Positions 36,206 through 47,850 of a stretch of DNA of 64,000 bases are shown here, piece by piece. This DNA comes from Prosopocoilus inquinatus (Eukaryota > Arthropoda > Insecta > Coleoptera > Lucanidae). Below the pieces are notes generated by a model. It worked only from the letters and a program-made list of their open reading frames with translations, did not search any database and was not told the DNA's origin. The stretch spans positions 38,302,101 to 38,366,100 of the forward strand of contig CM069872.1 of assembly GCA_036172665.1 (NCBI GenBank). Reading direction: 5' to 3'. Made by a program: the position numbers and the translations under genes. Position 1 is the first letter of the stretch; every line of letters begins with the position of its first letter.

Positions 36206-37476
36206 ATGTTGAAGATGCGCGTATTTCTTTTATTTTCCGCGTGGTTTTGCCTAACTTATCAGCAAGATATCTCAATAAAATCAAAGGTTCAAGAAATATT
36301 TGGGATGCCTGACCTAAGTACCGGAGCTTCAACGACTGCCGTACCTATTCGCGGTGATAACTGCGATTGCCCTTCTGATCTTTCTGCTTTAGGTGCACGT
36401 AACTGCGTCTGTGTATCACATTATCATTGCGTTGATACAAAAGTAGTTGACAGACACGGCAGAGGCATAATAGACATAAGGTAAGCACTCATGTAACTGG
36501 GAACGCAGTGATGATTTATTTACTTATTAAAATTTGTAGGGCAGATGAAGACGAACCGGTGTGCCCTTCCTTACAATGGTGTTGCAGTCTTGATAATATA
36601 ACAGAGACCCCCATTATACCGGATGATATTAAAACTCCAGGTTGTGGATGGCGACAACCAGACGGCGTGGGTTTCCGACTCACTGGTAATACCGACGAAT
36701 CAGAATTCGGAGAATTCCCTTGGATGGTCGCCATCTCTTACACTGAAGAATATGAGGGGCAAGAACTTTTACCTATGTATCAATGTGGAGGTACCTTGAT
36801 TCACCCCCAAGCCGTCATAACCGCCGCTCACTGCGTCCGTAACAGGGAGAAAAAATATTTAATCACAGCGGGTGAATGGGACACCCAATCCAATCGAGAA
36901 ATTTATCCATCGCAAAACCGCAACGTCAAATCGGTCGTTGTTCACCCGGATTATTATGGAGGTGCGTTTTTTAACGACGTTGCTTTCCTCCTGTTGGAAT
37001 CACCGATCGACATGTCCAAGCCCCATATTGGAGTCGCTTGCTTGCCCCAACAAGCTGCAACTTTCGCTGGTGGTACGCAGTGTTTCGCAACCGGTTGGGG
37101 GAAAGACAAGTACGGACAAGAAGGGCAATATCAGGTCATTCTTAAGAAAATCAAATTGCCCATCGTCGAGAAAAATATTTGTGAAAGCAAGTTAAGGAGC
37201 ACGAGACTTTCACCTTATTTCGCGCTTGATAAGAGCTTCATCTGCGCTGGGGGTGAATCGGGGAAGGACACTTGTAAGGGCGACGGTGGTGGCCCATTAT
37301 CGTGTCCCGTTTCCACAATTAAAAATAGATACCAAGTTGCAGGGATTGTATCTTGGGGAGTCGGTTGCGGGGAAGATGGAATCCCTGCTGCATATACTAA
37401 TGTTGCGCTATTTCGAGATTGGATAGATCAACAAGCCCTTAATTATGGTTTGAACTCTTCTACTTATACTTATTAA
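36206..37476 (+). CDS. cSPH gene 6: clip-domain serine protease homolog, extra-Cys subgroup
   Basis: Exons 36206-36480 and 36540-37476 (59-nt intron) encode 403 aa from the first ATG (MLKMRVF); the second ATG (36215) is equally plausible. The first follows directly on a TTTTTTTGTAG acceptor. Signal peptide about 1-18, VQEIFG at 28-33. An added CDCPSDLSALGARN (Cys 53 and 55) precedes the ordinary clip Cys 67, 69, 75, 100, 106, 107. In the protease-like domain His189 and Asp238 (FFNDVAF) are kept, and Gly341 replaces Ser in GDGGGPL. A donor TTCCA/GTAAGCA at 36073 could begin a 132-nt 5' UTR intron. Its tandem twin is gene 7. AATAAA lies at about 37488. Confidence 0.92.
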
Positions 37477-38760
37477 TCTTTTTTTTTAATAAATATATCT
37501 AATGTATAATATGGAATTATTACTTATACGAAGAACTAAACATAGCATTCTTCAATGCACATCGTAAGTATTCGCGATTTGTTGAAGACTGAAGGCAGCA
37601 TTAACTCCCGATTCCCATTTCCTAATAACAATCATTGGTACTTCGTAATAGACCGTGGCCAAATGCATCAGACGCTTCTTTCATTTTATGCCAATTATTC
37701 ACAATAATATTATTAATTGTAATCGCACTGATTGAGATACCGACAGTTTATAAAAATGCAACATCCCCAAGATTATTCCATTCCAGAATCATTGGTAATT
37801 TAATCAGTTTTGCCGCTCTCCACAGTAATATTTTTAACAAACTCCAGTTTCGGGTCAAATGTTTAACGCTCTTCAATGTTTTTCTTTTGTATTCGACTTA
37901 ATTAACATCTTAAAATTAGCTTGAAAATATTTATTCTCCCAGTTAAGTATTTTCGTTTCATATTTGCCTTTCAACTTGTTTGTCCGTACGCAATTATTTT
38001 TCTTTTCATTTGTCTTTTTAATCTGCAGACAAAGCCCTGGTTCGCGAAAGAAAGAATACAGAAGCAGCTCTTGCCTGCTCGTGAATCTTGTTAACCTTCA
38101 CATAATTTTGTTTGCAGAAACAACGACAGCTGAGTAATAAATTATTGAACATGATATGTACCTATTGTTCAATTTATGTGCAAGTACATGTATTTGGAAT
38201 CTGATAATTATTGATTACAAGCAGGATGTGATTTTACATGAACTTTTCCTTAGTTTAATTTTACAGTTATTCTATTTTATTTTATCGCGACGAGCACGTA
38301 AAAATGTATTCTTCGGAGATGTAATGAAAATATATATTTTGTATACTCCACACGCGAACAAGAAAATAAGAAATACGTATTCTTTAAAACGTTCTCGAAG
38401 TACTATCTTGCTGAATAAAATAAAAACGATATCGCGGCCCTACGAACGTTCAGCTGCAAGCATTTAAAAGAGCGTCACATCGCATAAGGGCCACTAAATC
38501 ACTGAGCGGTACCATTTCAATTGAGCATGAAAATATGCATTTCTGTGCCCTTTAAATATTGCAGTCAATAGCCTATTGACACTGTCATTGAAGTAGTGAC
38601 CACGACGCACCCTTTCAAGTTTGACGAAAAAGAATCATATCTTGTTATTGTAAATTTATCTTTTATTTTCTTTTTTTTTTCGTTATCTTCGATCTAGAAC
38701 CAAAAACACAAACGATTTATTGTATCTATAAAAAGAGTCGTTTTGTTTCAGATAACCGCC

Positions 38761-39681
38761 ATGCAACGTTCCCTAACGTTTTTCCTCTTGACCATTTTTG
38801 CTTCAACCATATGCTAACTGCAAGGTAAAAGCGTCGACGAACTAATCAAAGATCTCTTTAAGAATCCAAATACCACTACCACCACAGACACAACAAAGTG
38901 TGTCTGCGTTCCTTATTATTTGTGCACGTCCAGCGGATTGTTAAACACCAAAGGCGAAGGGCTCATAGACATAAGGTAAAGTTAATTCCGGGTTCCTTGT
39001 TAAATCTCTCATGTTTCATGCAATTTTTAGAATTGACGAAAATGATTTGGCTAGGAGAGAATGCGAAAGTTACTTGGACGTGTGTTGCAATTCCGCTAAC
39101 CTAACACAAACACCCATCGAACCAGAGATACCAAGAAAATCTATTTCTACCGGGTGCGGGTGGAGGAACGCTGATGGTGAAGGTTTTCGAATAACCGGCG
39201 ACATCGACAACGAAGCAAAATTCGGCGAATTTCCATGGATGGTAGCTATTTTGGAGGAGGACGTAATATCGGGATCTAATGAAGTGTTAAACAAATACCA
39301 ATGCGGTGGCTCACTCATCCACCACAGGCTGTCATAACAGCCGCCCACTGCGTGAGCAACACCACAGTGAAGTACAAAATCCGAGCTGGGGAATGGGACA
39401 CCCAGACCTCTAAGGAAATATTCCCCCATGAAGATCGCTACGTGAAATCGATTACAATCCACCCTCAATACTATGCGGGGGCTGTCTTGAACGACATCGC
39501 GTTTCTTCTACTGGAAAGCCCTGTCAATACGACCTCCCAGAATATCGGGGTGGCTTGTTTACCACCCCAAGACACAGTAGTGCCGTCAGGCACGAGGTGC
39601 TTTGCCACAGGCTGGGGGAAAGACAGGTTCGGGTGAGAGGGTAGATACCAGGTTATTTTAAAGAAAATCGACCTGCCATTT
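38761..39681 (+). pseudogene. dead copy of cSPH gene 5 (5psi)
   Basis: Compared with gene 5 the copy has a nonsense change early in exon 1 (CAA to TAA at 38815-38817, codon 19, right after the signal peptide). It also has a 1-bp loss in exon 2 near 39322 (CACCCCCAGG became CACCACAGG), a CGA-to-TGA stop at 39634-39636, and loss of the last third of the protease-like domain. The splice sites (AAG/GTAAAG, TTTTTAG/AATTG) and the pre-ATG acceptor survive, and remaining codons are nearly identical to gene 5, so inactivation is recent. It also lacks the presumed gene 5 promoter. Confidence 0.93.
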
Positions 39682-40222
39682 ACATTTACAAAAAAAATAG
39701 GTGCTAAAATCTGCATCTGCTTTTCAAAAATTATATTTATTAAATTATTCCTAATATAGAAATTACTTTCTTTACTAATGATTGACTTTGGGCTTTCCGA
39801 GTTCATGTCATCCATGTGAAGACTGTATTTATCTGAGCTTTAACCTTGGCGGTCAATGGTTTTTACGTTATCTTTAGATATGTCCATATTTGGACCAAAT
39901 ACGGCACTAATTAAACGTTTAAATCACTTAAACCCCCACTACACTTCGACGTCTTGGAATTAACGATAAGACTTTATAATAAACAGCACGAGTTCAATAA
40001 ATAATTTGCACAGAAAAAAGTTATTGTACAGTGCTTTGTTCGTCGTTATCCAAAGTTTACTATAGCAGTCACCTTCCAGTTAGGTTCCAGTAAGCATATT
40101 ATTAGGTATAGATTAATACAACTTGTAACGATTTATGAATCACAATCACAAGGATTTGCATTTCAAGTCACGACGTTACAAGCCAACTCTAACCTCTCTT
40201 TGAAGTCGGCATTTTTTTGTAG

Positions 40223-41493
40223 ATGTTGAAGATGCGCGCATTTCTTTTATTTTCCGCGTGGTTTTGCCTAACTTATCAGCAAGATATCTCAACAAAATCA
40301 AAGGTTCAAGAAATATTTGGGATGCCTGACCTAACTACCGGAGCTCCAACGACTGCCGTACCTATTCGCGGTGATAGCTGTGATTGCCCTTCTGATCTTT
40401 CTGCTTTAGGTGCACGTAACTGCGTCTGTGTATCACATTATCATTGCGTTGATACAAAAGTAGTTGACAAACACGGTAGAGGCATAATAGACATAAGGTA
40501 AGTGCTCATGTAACTGGGAACGCAGTGATGATTTATTTACTTATTAAAATTTGTAGGGCAGATGAAGACGAACCGGTTTGCCCTTCTTTACAATGGTGTT
40601 GCAGTCTTGATAATATAACAGAGACCCCCATTATACCGGATGATATTAAAGCTCCAGGTTGTGGATGGCGACAACCAGACGGCGTGGGTTTCCGACTCAC
40701 TGGTAATACCGACGAATCAGAATTCGGAGAATTCCCTTGGATGGTCGCCATCTCTTACACTGAAGAATATGAGGGGAAAGAACTTTTACCTATGTATCAA
40801 TGTGGAGGTACCTTGATTCACCCCCAAGCCGTCATGACCGCCGCTCACTGCGTCCGTAACAGGGAGAAAAAATATTTAATCACAGCGGGTGAATGGGACA
40901 CCCAATCCAATCGAGAAATTTATCCATCGCAAATTCGCAACGTCAAATCGGTCGTTGTTCACCCGGATTATTATGGAGGTGCGGTTTTAAACAACATTGC
41001 TTTCCTCCTGTTGGAATCACCGATTAACATGTCCCAGCCCCATATTGGAGTCGCTTGCTTGCCCCAACAAGCTGCAACTTTCGTCGGTGGTACGCAGTGT
41101 TTTGCAACCGGTTGGGGGAAAGACAAGTACGGACAAGAAGGGCAATATCAGGTCATTCTTAAGAAAATCAAGTTGCCCATCGTCGAGAAAAATATTTGTC
41201 AAAGCAAGTTAAGGAGCACGAGACTTGATCGTTATTTCACGCTTGATAAGAGCTTCATCTGCGCTGGGGGCGAATCGGGGAAGGACACTTGTGAGGGCGA
41301 CGGTGGTAGCCCATTATCGTGTCCCGTTTCCACAATTAAAAATAGATACCAAGTTGCAGGGATTGTATCTTGGGGAGTCGGTTGCGGGGAAGATGGAATC
41401 CCTGCTGCATATACTAATGTTGCGCTATTTCGAGATTGGATAGATCAACAAGCCCTTAATAATGGTTTGAACACTTCTACTTATACTTATTAA
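40223..41493 (+). CDS. cSPH gene 7: duplicate of gene 6 with Asp and Ser both lost
   Basis: Exons 40223-40497 and 40557-41493 (59-nt intron) encode 403 aa, intact throughout. It differs from gene 6 at about 25 residues. His189 is kept, but the catalytic Asp is Asn238 (VLNNIAF) and the Ser position is Gly341 (CEGDGGSPL, where gene 6 has CKGDGGGPL), leaving one triad residue. The extra CDCPSD... Cys pair is present. Other changes cluster at the surface loop around 236-247, at LDRYFT (gene 6 LSPYFA) and near the C-terminus (NNGLNTS). Upstream lies 5psi; the presumed donor TTCCA/GTAAGCA and the TTTTTTTGTAG acceptor are conserved with gene 6. Confidence 0.92.
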
Positions 41494-41784
41494 TCTTTTT
41501 TTTTTAATAAATATGTCTAATATATAATATGGAATTATTACTTATACGAAGAACTAAACAAAGCATTCTTCAATGCACATCGTAAGTATTCGCGATTTGT
41601 TGAAGACTGAAGGCAGCATTAACTCCAGATTCCCATCTCCTAATAACAATCATTGGTACTTCGTAATAGACCGTGGCCAAATGCATCAGACGCTTCTTTC
41701 ATTTTATGCCAATTATTCACAATAATATTATACCGACAGTTTATAAAAATGCAACATCCCCAAGATCATTCCATTCCAGAATCA

Positions 41785-44216
41785 ATTTTTTGTGCAATTT
41801 GCGAATGACTTAGGGGGACCCGTTTCTTATTTATTTTTATATTGCGTTCCCAGTCGTAAATATTATTCAGGATGTTTAGCTACACGCTGGCCAATGGTAT
41901 GTATATGAGACAAATTGGGATAAGTTTAGGGTAAGTAACTGTCAATAAGTGAAGCTTGTGGAATTCAGAAAATGTTCTGTCCTGCTTAAAAAAAGGTGCT
42001 TTCTTTCACTTATAAATTTGAATCGGGTAGTTTGAATCTGGATTCCGTTATTGCAACAAAATATTTCAGATTTGAGTTATTCATTGACAGTTCACTTGTA
42101 AATAACTGCAAAAGAAACGCGCTCTGGATAATATTTTTTCTCTCACAGGTAATCGATTTTGTGCACTTTCCTTATCATTTCAGCGTCCAAAGTGCTATCG
42201 CAATATATATATATATATAATATGTTTTGAACGCGCCCCTGTAATTAATGCTGCGTTCTTTGCATAGATTGTGTGGCGTGATAAGCTAAGGCAAGAAGTA
42301 CTATTTAATCCTCACTTTACTTATAACGGTTCAGAGAGGATGGTATTGAGCTACTGTTTCAAATGCTTGTCCCTAAATTTCATAAGGGGGCGCTTTGTAT
42401 AGTTTTTATTCAATACACTTACACCCAACCTTCCATAACAATAAGAAAAAGAACAGATATTTTGATTTAATTTGATTTGGGCAAACGCAAATAATCTATT
42501 TAAATGAGGCACTGTATAAATCTTAAAAAACCAGTGTCTAGATGATAATATGTTTTGTAAAGATTGAACTTGACATAAATTTAAAATGTCAGGTAATATT
42601 GTTATAGATTTTAGTTGTATTGTATGGGGAATAATCGCTAAAATAAACTTGTTTTAAGAACTCGTTTTGTGAACTTATTTAAATAAATAAATCGCACTTT
42701 TACTTTTGCTCATTTTAGGAGACAGACAAGCAGAAACCAAGCTAAAACATAAACTATAAAATTAACAACGGCCAGATTCATGACTTTAATGTTTCCTTTA
42801 AATCTAAAGTCATCTTTATGCAGAAATGTTGTTCCATAATGCTAAGGCTGGGTTGCATAAAAACAACTTAAATGTAAACCGCATTTGAGCTAAAATGACC
42901 TTTAAAACGATATTTTGCGACAATTGGTTTCATAGTTGTTATAATATCCGTAGTGAAACACAATTGACTTTTTATTTTCCAAAAAAATTCCGAAATATCT
43001 ACATCATACAATAACATTTCAGAATACCGCAAGTATTGCTCAGTTCTTAATTAATACATGTTAATAATTCATTCGATGAATTTATGCAGGACAATTCGTT
43101 TTAAATTGTAATTAATTAAATTGTTTTTGTTTGTCTCTGATGTACGTATATATATTTACTTATTTTATGTCATTGTTTTGATACTTTTTTTTAGTACAAT
43201 ATTTATTACATGGATTAAAAAATAGGAGTAGATTTAATAAGTGTGTTGGTGGTAATGCCATCGAATTGTTGAACTGGAGGTTAATAACAAACATGTAGAT
43301 TATAATGCCATCGGATTGTTAAACTGGATGTAAATAACAAACATGTAGATTATACAGGGTGTTGAAAAATTCGTTTGCCAAATTTCTAGGGCAAGTAAAG
43401 GCGACCAAAATAAGACTTTTTTGTTATACATATAATATAGGGCCGGAAATTAATAATTACTCTTTAAGACTCTAAAATTTACTTAATATTGCAGAATACT
43501 GAAGAAATAGTTAATACCAAAACGAGGTAATTAAATGAATAAAATTTTTATTGTAAAGGTGTCGTAAAAGTTCCCGGGATTTGTTTACACATAAATTTTT
43601 GATATTTTTTGAGGATTTTAAATTCTAAAAACTGGTAATTGTATTGAAGTTTCAGTTAAATATGAATTTAGAATGTGTTTGTCCAATTTTTTGTTTATTT
43701 TGAGCTAAAAGAACTATGAATCATCAAAATAAACGTGTCACAATTACACAAGATAGGAATGAAGATAATCGACATCGGATTTTCTCAAGCTGTGATAAAT
43801 AGTTCTTGAATGAAATGGAAGGTTAAAAGAAATTTTCTCCTTTTTAATATCTGTGAAAACCTTGAGCTTACAAAATAAAAAAATAATCAGCAGCCTTTTT
43901 TTTCATTTTTATTTACTTAATGCCAACGAAAAATAAAAAAAAATATTAATTCATATATTTTCAAACTTCATTATCCTGTATATTTCCAGAACTAACAAAC
44001 ATGCATTACAGTGATATGAATTAATTAAATCCTCATCAGACGGCTTCAAATGAACAAATAAATGATAAAGTTTTTTTTTTTTTAATAAACAACAACTTTC
44101 CGAGCGCGAACGCAAAGCTAATCATTTTGAATATTTATGTTAAGTTGGTCTTTCCATTCATCCAACAACTTAGTAAATATCAGGACACGATTTGCGATTC
44201 ACCTCAACCGCCGAGA
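41785..44216. other. intergenic between genes 7 and 8
   Basis: No gene seen. It contains a short (AT)n near 42201-42218 and a 50-bp tandem duplication (43253-43352) immediately followed by CAGGGTGTTG, a typical terminus of arthropod DNA transposons whose other end was not found. Confidence 0.45.
43253..43352. repeat. 50-bp tandem duplication, two copies
   Basis: TAATGCCATCGAATTGTTGA and TAATGCCATCGGATTGTTAA start two consecutive 50-bp units that both end AACAAACATGTAGATTA. Confidence 0.85.
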
Positions 44217-45475
44217 ATGCGCCGAGTCGCCACTATATTTTTACTGTTTGCCTGGATTTGCGGTACTTATCAACAGGATGGCATTTTGAGGTCGAAGACT
44301 AAAGAAATTTTTGGAACCAGCCCATATGAGGAGTCCACAGTAAAATCATCTGTCGATGACAGCTGCGAATGCCCCGATGCACTTTATGCATCCGGTGCTC
44401 GAAATTGCGTTTGTGTGTCATACTTCCTTTGCGATGATAAAAATGTGGTGGATACTTCTGGAAGAGGCCTTATAGATATAAGGTAAGTACTTAATCGATT
44501 ATAGCATCAGCATTTATTTGTAATGATTTATTTAAAACATTCAGAGCAGATGAGGATCAACCATGTCCCTCGTTAAGTTGGTGCTGTAGCCTTGACAATG
44601 TGACCAACACACCCATCTTACCGGATGATCGTAAACCTTTGGGCTGCGGGTGGAGAAATCCAAAAGGTATCGGTTTTCAACTCACTGGTAATACCGATGA
44701 AGCAGAATTTGGAGAATTTCCTTGGATGGTCGCTGTATTGAACTATACTGAAGATGGGGGTGATTCTTCACTCAGTTACACATGCGGGGGTACTCTTATT
44801 CACCCCCAGGCCGTCATAACCGGCGCTCATTGTGTCGCTAATACTACGATGAAGTATTTAGTTAGTGTGGGAGAATGGGATACGCAAACTAGTCGAGAAC
44901 CGTACCCTTCACAATATCGCAAAGTGAAGTCCATCATTATTCATCCAGATTTTTCCAGAGAAGACTTATTAAATAATGTCGCTTTCCTCTTGTTAGAGTC
45001 TCCTGTTAACATGACCAATCCTAACGTTGGAGTTGCTTGTCTTCCCCGGCAAGGGGATACGTTTTCGGGTGGTACTCGGTGTTTTGCCACGGGTTGGGGG
45101 AAAGACAAATTCGGGCAGGAAGGGAGATACCAGGTCATCCTCAAGAAAATCGATATGCCCATCGTGGAAAGAGACGTCTGCCTAAATATTTTCAAGGGAA
45201 CTAGACTTGGTAAATATTTTCTATTACACAGGAGCTTTATTTGCGCTGGGGGAGAACCAGACAAAGATACTTGTACGGGTGATGGTGGAGGCCCGTTGGT
45301 ATGCCCTATTCCCGGAACAGAAAATCGATACCAGTTTGCAGGAATTGTGTCGTGGGGTGTTGGTTGCAAGAAAGATGGTATTCCCGGTGCGTACGCAAAT
45401 GTTGCACTTTTTAGAGACTGGATAGACCAACAGGCCGCTAAAAATAATTTGGATATCTCTACTTATACTTATTAA
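44217..45475 (+). CDS. cSPH gene 8: clip-domain serine protease homolog, only His of the triad left
   Basis: Exons 44217-44482 and 44545-45475 (62-nt intron) encode 398 aa. I chose ATG 44217 (MRRVATIFLLFAW) because it begins a clean signal peptide; an upstream in-frame ATG at 44127 would bury it. TKEIFG at 28-33; extra CECPDALYASGARN (Cys 50, 52) before clip Cys 64, 66, 72, 96, 102, 103. His184 (TGAHC), Asn233 for Asp (LLNNVAF), Gly336 for Ser (GDGGGPL). The usually conserved GCGE near the C-terminus is GCKK. It is the nearest relative of genes 6 and 7 and lies outside the duplicated block. AATAAAG lies at about 45585. Confidence 0.92.
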
Positions 45476-45631
45476 TTTTTTATTATAACAAATATGAATA
45501 ATTGTATAAATATCTACTTATACTTTTCTTTTCCGATATTTTTATTAACTCTTCACAAATTATAAGAATCATGTTACCTTGTAAAAAATAAAGTAGATCA
45601 TGTTTCTATACAGCGTTGCCAGGAGGATGTA

Positions 45632-45822
45632 CAACCTCAATCAAAACTAATGAAATGTTCAAAACAGAAACGCTGTAGTCAGAGTGCAAACATGTCGAGT
45701 CAGAGAGAGCGCAACGATCCACGAAACAATCGTTCGCTATAAGTCTTCATCTCACTGGGTACCTTCTCTCTCTCTCTTTCTGACTACCGCGAAGAACGTT
45801 TCATTAGTTTTGATTGAGGTTG
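45632..45822. mobile_element. 191-bp TA-flanked MITE
   Basis: CAACCTCAATCAAAACTAAT / ATTAGTTTTGATTGAGGTTG are perfect terminal inverted repeats, extended by GAAA.GTTC / GAACGTTTC, with TA on both sides. The interior is CT-rich (TCTCTCTCTCTC at about 45765). Confidence 0.9.
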
Positions 45823-47447
45823 TATAAATGTCCTTTATAAATCCTTTTATTTTAGTTTTTGTATTTTACCACAAATTGCGTATAAAATTAGGGAGTCGTC
45901 TCAATTATTAATTTAATTTCGATTAACATATGAGAGAGTAATGAATTACTGAAAAATGACTCCTGGTAAAACAATTTCTCTTTCCCATAAAGTAAAATAA
46001 GGCATCAACCAAGAAGCTAAAGTAATGCACAAAATCACTATTTTATTAATGCATGGTAGTTTTGCGATGTTGAAATTTAGATATGACAACTAAGGGCCCT
46101 GATTTATTGGCGACGTAGTTAGCAATTTGGTAACAAAACGATAAGTGCGAAATAAACGACAATTCTTAATAACTATGATAAATTAATATATGTACAGGGC
46201 TTCTTTCATTTCTAATATTTAAAATATTTCTATGTATTCGAGTATTGAAAGGACTTAATATTCCTAAATATACATACATATTATAGTGATAATTAATAAA
46301 AGTGATTTGACAAATATCAATATCTAACGTTTTACTAATACCTCCATTTTGTACTAACATAATACAAGAGGTGTTCATCTCTTGATGTATGAACAAGATA
46401 TGCTATATGTATGCAGGGTTTGCTACTCAAAGTAGGCATACAACTTCCATTGGCACATATTGCTAACACAGTTAATAAAGTTAATTGTAGTAGATTACAT
46501 TCTGATTTAGATTAACAATTCTATTAGCGATTGAACTACTTCGTGAACGATCATGTGCGCTTACTTGTAGTGACGCACTCGGTATATATTTCTGCCACAA
46601 ATTAAAACTGTTTTATTTTTGTATTTTAGATATACATATTATTAGCTTTTTTGTTGTTCTTTTTTGTCTTGCTTTTAAATCATGATCGTTATTATTATTA
46701 TTATTACCTATTATTAAATATTACGGTGATATTTTTTCGAAATTCAACATCAGTGTTGGTCTCTTTTTTAGATTTGAAATGCAGAAATAATTTAAACAAG
46801 CTTATTAATACTATGAAAATGTCTCTCTTGCAACGAATTTTTAGAAGGTCAAAGATTTTGCTTCTACATATTTTAATTTAAATATTTGTTTTTGAAATAC
46901 TTAAGGCAAATTATCGTTTCAATCAAGCTAAAATTAAGAAATAATCAAATAATTTTGAAATTGTTTGAATTTTCCCGTTTTCCTTTCTCTACAAAATCTT
47001 GTTTTATTTTCGTAATTTCCTTTCTTCAAGTGAATTATTAGAGGATTTATTTTGCCCGATTTTGTTTTTACTAATTCTTTTATTGCTACATTTTCTAAGT
47101 ACATAGATAGATATTTAGATTACTTTTATTTTAGCCAAGGTGTTTTCATTTGTAAAAGACAGAACGTTTTTCTTATCATTTTATGCATTTAAGCAAACTT
47201 ACCGCAACTTTGATACGTTATCATTTTTTAATTAAAAGTTTGGTCAGTCCTTTCGTGATAGCTAGACAAGAAACACCAAACACAAACGAAACCTCAATAA
47301 AATCACTGATTGTGACTTATCGTAAGTAGCTACGCCATTTTTAACTTATTATTATTAAAGATTGTAACAAATAAGAGTTCACGAAATAATTTGAAGATTC
47401 TAATATACTGAACGTTTCATTAAAATATGAAAGAGGGCGAAGCCAGG
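45823..47447. other. intergenic, no gene seen
   Basis: AT-rich with a short (TTA)n at about 46690. No feature other than the 8-bp hAT target duplication at its end (47440-47447). Confidence 0.4.
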
Positions 47448-47850
47448 CAGGCCCGCGCCAACCACTTTTGGCGCCCTAGTGCAGTTTTATATTTGGCGCC
47501 CCAAACATACCAACAGCATGAAAAATCAAATTCTGTATAATAACAGTAGGAAGTAGTTATTGTTAAATAAACCACGTTATTAAAAACAATAAAATAAATT
47601 TTCTTCTTCAATCTTACAGTGAATAATTTATTATTTAAGTTCGAACATACAGAATATTCTTAAAAATAAAAAAATACGCTTATAAACAAAACATTTCAAC
47701 TTTAGCATATACATACATGTAATAGAAATTATTTTTTGCAATCAAAATTTGTGAAACTAACCTACTTGAATTTTTTTACTTACACAAAATAACTAATAAA
47801 TGTATTAGGTGACATTACATTTCAATTAAATATGTGGATCTTTTCGTGCT

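Larger units (their letters stand above)
33035..37787 (+). repeat. segmental tandem duplication, unit A (genes 5 and 6)
   Basis: This 4753-bp unit is followed immediately by unit B (37788-41784) in the same orientation at a few percent divergence by eye. The ends share ATCA (GAGTATCATTGG at the start, CCAGAATCATTGG at the A/B joint, CCAGAATCAATTT at the end of B). This is compatible with unequal exchange or replication slippage at 4-bp microhomology. Unit A holds intact genes 5 and 6. Confidence 0.92.
37788..41784 (+). repeat. segmental tandem duplication, unit B (pseudogene 5psi and gene 7)
   Basis: Near-identical to unit A but about 760 bp shorter. The main loss is about 730 bp removing the last part of the gene 5 copy and its 3' flank (the joint after CTGCCATTT at 39681 corresponds to 34930 joined to 35661). 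About 25 bp are also missing near 41729. The donor and first exon of gene 5 (32992-33034) lie outside the unit and are absent here. Confidence 0.92.
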
